Positions 60,968-64,000 of a stretch of 64,000 nucleotides of DNA are shown here, one piece after another. The notes under the pieces are model-generated. The model was given only the letters and a program-made list of their open reading frames with translations. It did no database searches and had not been told where the DNA came from. This DNA comes from Rhodospirillales bacterium (GTDB lineage: Bacteria; Pseudomonadota; Alphaproteobacteria; Rhodospirillales; Shumkoniaceae): NCBI GenBank assembly GCA_014859895.1, contig JACZKS010000082.1, positions 1 through 64,000 on the forward strand. The letters are read 5' to 3'. Position 1 is the first letter of the stretch. Every line of letters begins with the position of its first letter. The position numbers were made by a program, and so were the translations under genes.

Positions 60968-63900
60968 TTATGCCGGCTCGGATTCGATCGTAGGCGTTTT
61001 TTGGCCTCCTGCGGCACATTCAGACACAGCGTCCTCGATCTTTTGCAACAGTTCATGCTTGGTGAATGGCTTACGCAGCAGGCTGACGGCATCGGGATTA
61101 ATGCCGCGGCGCGAAAACTCGTCGTAGGAATAGCCGGACATCAGGACGACGGCCGTTTCGGGCCATCGCTGGCGAACGATTTCCGCCAGATCAAGACCGC
61201 TCATACCGCCCGGCATGATGATGTCGGACAGGATCAGGTCTATCGGTGATGTATTCTCCATCACTTTGATGGCGGAATTCCCGTCGTCGGCGGGGATCGG
61301 CTTGAATCCCGCCATCTTCAGATATTCGAGGGCGACCCCGCGCACCAGGGGATCATCTTCGACCACGAGTACGGTCAGGCCCCGGGGACAAACCTTTGCC
61401 GCCTTGGGTGACATCGCTGCCGTCGCCGACGGTTGCCTGCTGCGCGGAAGGTAAAGTTCCACCGTGGTTCCCCTTCCCAATTGGCTGGTGATTTCGACGA
61501 ACCCTTCGGATTGTTTGACGAAGCCGAACACCATACTGAGACCGAGCCCACTGCCCTTCCCGACCTCCTTGGTGGTGAAGAACGGATCGAATACCCGGTC
61601 CAAGACTGCCGGTGGCATGCCAATTCCTGTATCGGCCATGGCCAGGCAGACGTATTCCCCCGGCTCCACATTGTCATGCCGGGCAGCCTGCTGCGCGTCG
61701 ACCAGACGGTTTTCGGCTGTCAGGATAAGGCTGCCGCCGTTCGGCATGGCGTCGCGGGAATTGATGGCAACGTTGAGGATGGCGCTTTCCAACTGGTGTG
61801 AATCAACCATCAACGGCCAAAGGTCCTTACCCATCTTGACTTCAAGGTGCGCCGATTCACTGAGAACGCGGGCGACAAGGGGCGTGATGTTTTCCAGGAC
61901 ACATGGCAAGTCGACTCTTTCCGGCCGAAGGTCCTGGCGGCGCGAGAAGGCCAGCATGCGATGCGTCAGTTCTCCGGCCCGACGCGCCGCCTCGAGGGCC
62001 ATGGCCATCAACTGGGATGCCTTGTCGTCGTCGGTGCGGATCTTGTCCTTCAGCCAACTGAGATTGCCCTGAATGACCGTCAGCAGGTTATTGAAATCAT
62101 GGGCGATTCCCCCGGCCAGCTGGCCGATCGCTTCCATTTTCTGGGCCTGGATGAATTGCGCTTCCAACTTCTTGCGTTCGGCCATCTCTTCCATGAGGTG
62201 GCGGGTCCGATCCTCGACGCGCTTCTCCAATTCCTGATTGGCTTGCTGAAGGGCCTGTTCCGCGTACTGGCGTTCGAGGATCTGTTGCTCCAGGGCATGC
62301 GTGCGCTCACGCACCCGCGCCTCCAAGTCGTCACGGGCGGCGAGCAGGCCCTGTTCTGCCTTCTTCCGGTCGGTTATGTCGTGAACGACGACCAGAGTAT
62401 AACCGTCCCCTGACCTATGTTCCCTGACTTGGAACCAGCCGTCGGACCCGTGAACCTCGAAATTGTCAGCGGGGTTGCGGTGGCGTTCCAAGCGCTGGCG
62501 GAGCCATCCCTCCGGATCCTCTTGCGCATCGACAATGGCCCCTGCCTTTAGTTCCGCCCGCAGGATTTCCTCGAAGGTCATGGAGGTCCGCAGCCTCGCC
62601 GCAACGGCCAGGCGGACGCGGAAACGTTCGTTGGCGACCACCAACCGATCATCCTCGTCGAACAGCGCCACGGAAACGGGGACCGTCTCGATAGCCGCGA
62701 GAAACCGTTCCCGCACCTGGGCTTCACGATGCAGCGCCTGCGTCTTTTCAGTGATGTCAGTGCCGGTTCCGCGATACCCGAGGAATTCGCCCGTCGCCGA
62801 GTGCCTGGGTTTGCCGCTGATGCTAAGCCACCGGCGCCGGCCGTGACGGTCGAGAATTTGGCAACGGAAATCCCGGAGAGGCCGGCGGGCTTGGATTGTG
62901 TCCTCGAGGTCCCGCCAGATAGCATCCTGACCGGGCGCCGCGAAATTCGGCCACGTCCGGCCGACGAACGCAGCCGGTTCGACGCCCAGCAAATCCGTGA
63001 CCCTGCCCGAGATGAAGGTTATGCGGGATTCAGAATCGGCTTCCCACAGCCAATCCGAGCTCGATTCGGCGAACTCCCGAAAGCGTTCCTCGCTTTCCAG
63101 GATTTCCCTTTCCATGCGTTTGCGATCGGTGATGTCCATGCCGATGCTGCCGAGCCGGGTGATGGCTCCGCGACCGTCGCGAACTGGGAACTTGGTTGCC
63201 AGATGGGTGCAGCGACGGCCATCCTCCAACTGAAAGTCGACCTCGAAGGTGGTGGTCTGGCCTGTGGCGATGACTTTCGCGTCGGCCGCCTCGATGGCCT
63301 TTGCACTTTCCTCGCCGAACAACTGGCGCGCCGTCTTGCCTACGGCCTCCGACAGGCGCAAACCGTGCTGGCGTTCGAATTCGCGGTTCACCATCAGGAA
63401 CCGCCCATTGGCGTGCTTGAGGTTTACGGTCAGCGGCGAATTGTCCATCAAGGCGCGGAATTTTTCTTCGGTGTCGCGCAGCGCCTCTTCCATGATCTTT
63501 CGCTCGGTAATGTCCGTACCGACGGTACCGACCCGGGTAACGGCACTGTTCTGGTCGCGAACCGGAAACTTCGTGATGAGGCGGGTTCGCCGCCGCCCAT
63601 CCGGCAGCAGGACGGTAGTCTCGAAGGTCTGCGTTTCACCGGTGGCGATCACCTCGCGTTCGGGACCGGCAAGGCTTTCGCCGGTCTCCTGTCCGAACAC
63701 CTCGTGGGAAGTTCGGCCCAGGGCGGCGTTCGCCGAGACGGCGTGCTGGCGTTCCCATTCCCGGTTGACCAAGAGGTAACGTCCCGCCGCGTCCTTGAGA
63801 TTGAGTGCCTGCGGCGAGTTGTCGAGCAGGGCCCGGAACTGTTCCTCACTTTCGTGCAGGGCTTCCTCGGCCCGTTTTCGCTCGCTGACGTCGCGGGCCG

Positions 63901-64000
63901 TGCCAACCACGGACACCTTTCCATTCGAGTCCACGATGCGCGCCAAGATGAGGAGGACGGGAACTTCGCTATGGCCGTCCTTGTGGAGGAGATTGGCCTC
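60968..64000 (-). CDS. Multi-PAS hybrid histidine kinase (N-terminus outside the window)
   Basis: At least 1010 residues; the frame stays open to 64000, so the true start is beyond the window. Order from the visible N-terminal side: the end of a PAS/PAC domain, four PAS-type domains (the first two are near-copies of each other), a coiled coil, HisKA with [19 protein letters not shown] (phospho-acceptor His), an HATPase domain (N box [39 protein letters not shown]) and a C-terminal receiver ([34 protein letters not shown]). No transmembrane helix is visible in this part, so it may be a cytosolic sensor of redox, light or small ligands. No partner regulator is in view. Confidence 0.92.
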   Translation of the reverse strand, partial: EANLLHKDGHSEVPVLLILARIVDSNGKVSVVGTARDVSERKRAEEALHESEEQFRALLDNSPQALNLKDAAGRYLLVNREWERQHAVSANAALGRTSHEVFGQETGESLAGPEREVIATGETQTFETTVLLPDGRRRTRLITKFPVRDQNSAVTRVGTVGTDITERKIMEEALRDTEEKFRALMDNSPLTVNLKHANGRFLMVNREFERQHGLRLSEAVGKTARQLFGEESAKAIEAADAKVIATGQTTTFEVDFQLEDGRRCTHLATKFPVRDGRGAITRLGSIGMDITDRKRMEREILESEERFREFAESSSDWLWEADSESRITFISGRVTDLLGVEPAAFVGRTWPNFAAPGQDAIWRDLEDTIQARRPLRDFRCQILDRHGRRRWLSISGKPRHSATGEFLGYRGTGTDITEKTQALHREAQVRERFLAAIETVPVSVALFDEDDRLVVANERFRVRLAVAARLRTSMTFEEILRAELKAGAIVDAQEDPEGWLRQRLERHRNPADNFEVHGSDGWFQVREHRSGDGYTLVVVHDITDRKKAEQGLLAARDDLEARVRERTHALEQQILERQYAEQALQQANQELEKRVEDRTRHLMEEMAERKKLEAQFIQAQKMEAIGQLAGGIAHDFNNLLTVIQGNLSWLKDKIRTDDDKASQLMAMALEAARRAGELTHRMLAFSRRQDLRPERVDLPCVLENITPLVARVLSESAHLEVKMGKDLWPLMVDSHQLESAILNVAINSRDAMPNGGSLILTAENRLVDAQQAARHDNVEPGEYVCLAMADTGIGMPPAVLDRVFDPFFTTKEVGKGSGLGLSMVFGFVKQSEGFVEITSQLGRGTTVELYLPRSRQPSATAAMSPKAAKVCPRGLTVLVVEDDPLVRGVALEYLKMAGFKPIPADDGNSAIKVMENTSPIDLILSDIIMPGGMSGLDLAEIVRQRWPETAVVLMSGYSYDEFSRRGINPDAVSLLRKPFTKHELLQKIEDAVSECAAGGQKTPTIESEPA

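Noticed and set aside
60781-61092. 103-residue minus-strand frame at the end of the hybrid kinase gene
   Set aside because: It overlaps the kinase stop in another frame, lacks a ribosome binding site and has mixed composition.

Overview
This window looks like a chromosomal segment of a GC-rich alphaproteobacterium, probably of the Rhodospirillales. The indicators are the high GC content, a Shemin-type 5-aminolevulinate synthase (HemA), an ELM1/DUF1022 protein, a tad pilus fragment, several TRAP systems and a tripartite tricarboxylate (TTT) transporter. This placement is inferred from gene content. I see no rRNA, tRNA, CRISPR array, insertion sequence or phage gene.

Layout. 1-3.2 kb holds the edge of a tad/Flp pilus locus: a Flp pilin, a TadG-like vWA protein and two TadE-like pseudopilins. 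CRP-like palindromes sit in both intergenic regions that flank these genes. 3.4-13.1 kb is mostly housekeeping and catabolic: a FAH-family hydrolase, an FprA-type ferredoxin-NADP reductase, a YbaK deacylase, an MFS carrier, HemN, and an ELM1/O-methyltransferase/amidohydrolase operon. 13.4-16.9 kb is a TRAP operon (dctPQM plus a Usp protein). It is followed by pyrE, then an OmpR/EnvZ-type two-component system divergent from a small secreted Gly/Met/His-rich EF-hand protein. 21.0-31.0 kb, all on the plus strand, carries a TTT transporter (TctC and a TctA-TctB fusion) and a Dpp/Opp-type ABC transporter with a glycerol dehydrogenase gene inside the cluster. 31.0-35.6 kb holds mannose-1-phosphate guanylyltransferase, an NHLRC2-like thioredoxin/NHL protein and HemA. 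35.7-39.3 kb is a three-gene tungsten aldehyde oxidoreductase operon (AorABC type). It converges on a five-gene minus-strand operon (39.3-43.8 kb) encoding two ABC permeases, a solute-binding protein and two paralogous, degenerate FmdE-like proteins. A near-consensus Fur box overlaps that operon's promoter. 44.0-50.0 kb has a LysR regulator divergent from an Fbp-type ABC operon that includes a PP2C phosphatase gene. 50.1-56.5 kb has methylmalonate-semialdehyde dehydrogenase with a divergent LysR gene, and a second TRAP system with an HpcH/HpaI aldolase. 56.9-60.4 kb is a third TRAP system whose binding protein has a Tat signal. The window ends inside a large multi-PAS hybrid histidine kinase.

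The region is dominated by uptake of organic acids and other small solutes (three TRAP systems, one TTT, three ABC clusters, one MFS) combined with local catabolic enzymes, electron transfer and haem synthesis. The most novel-looking parts are the Fur-controlled ABC/FmdE-like operon beside the AOR genes, the PP2C phosphatase built into an ABC operon by coupled stop/start codons, and the secreted duplicated EF-hand protein facing a sensor kinase that carries the same HGFGP motif.
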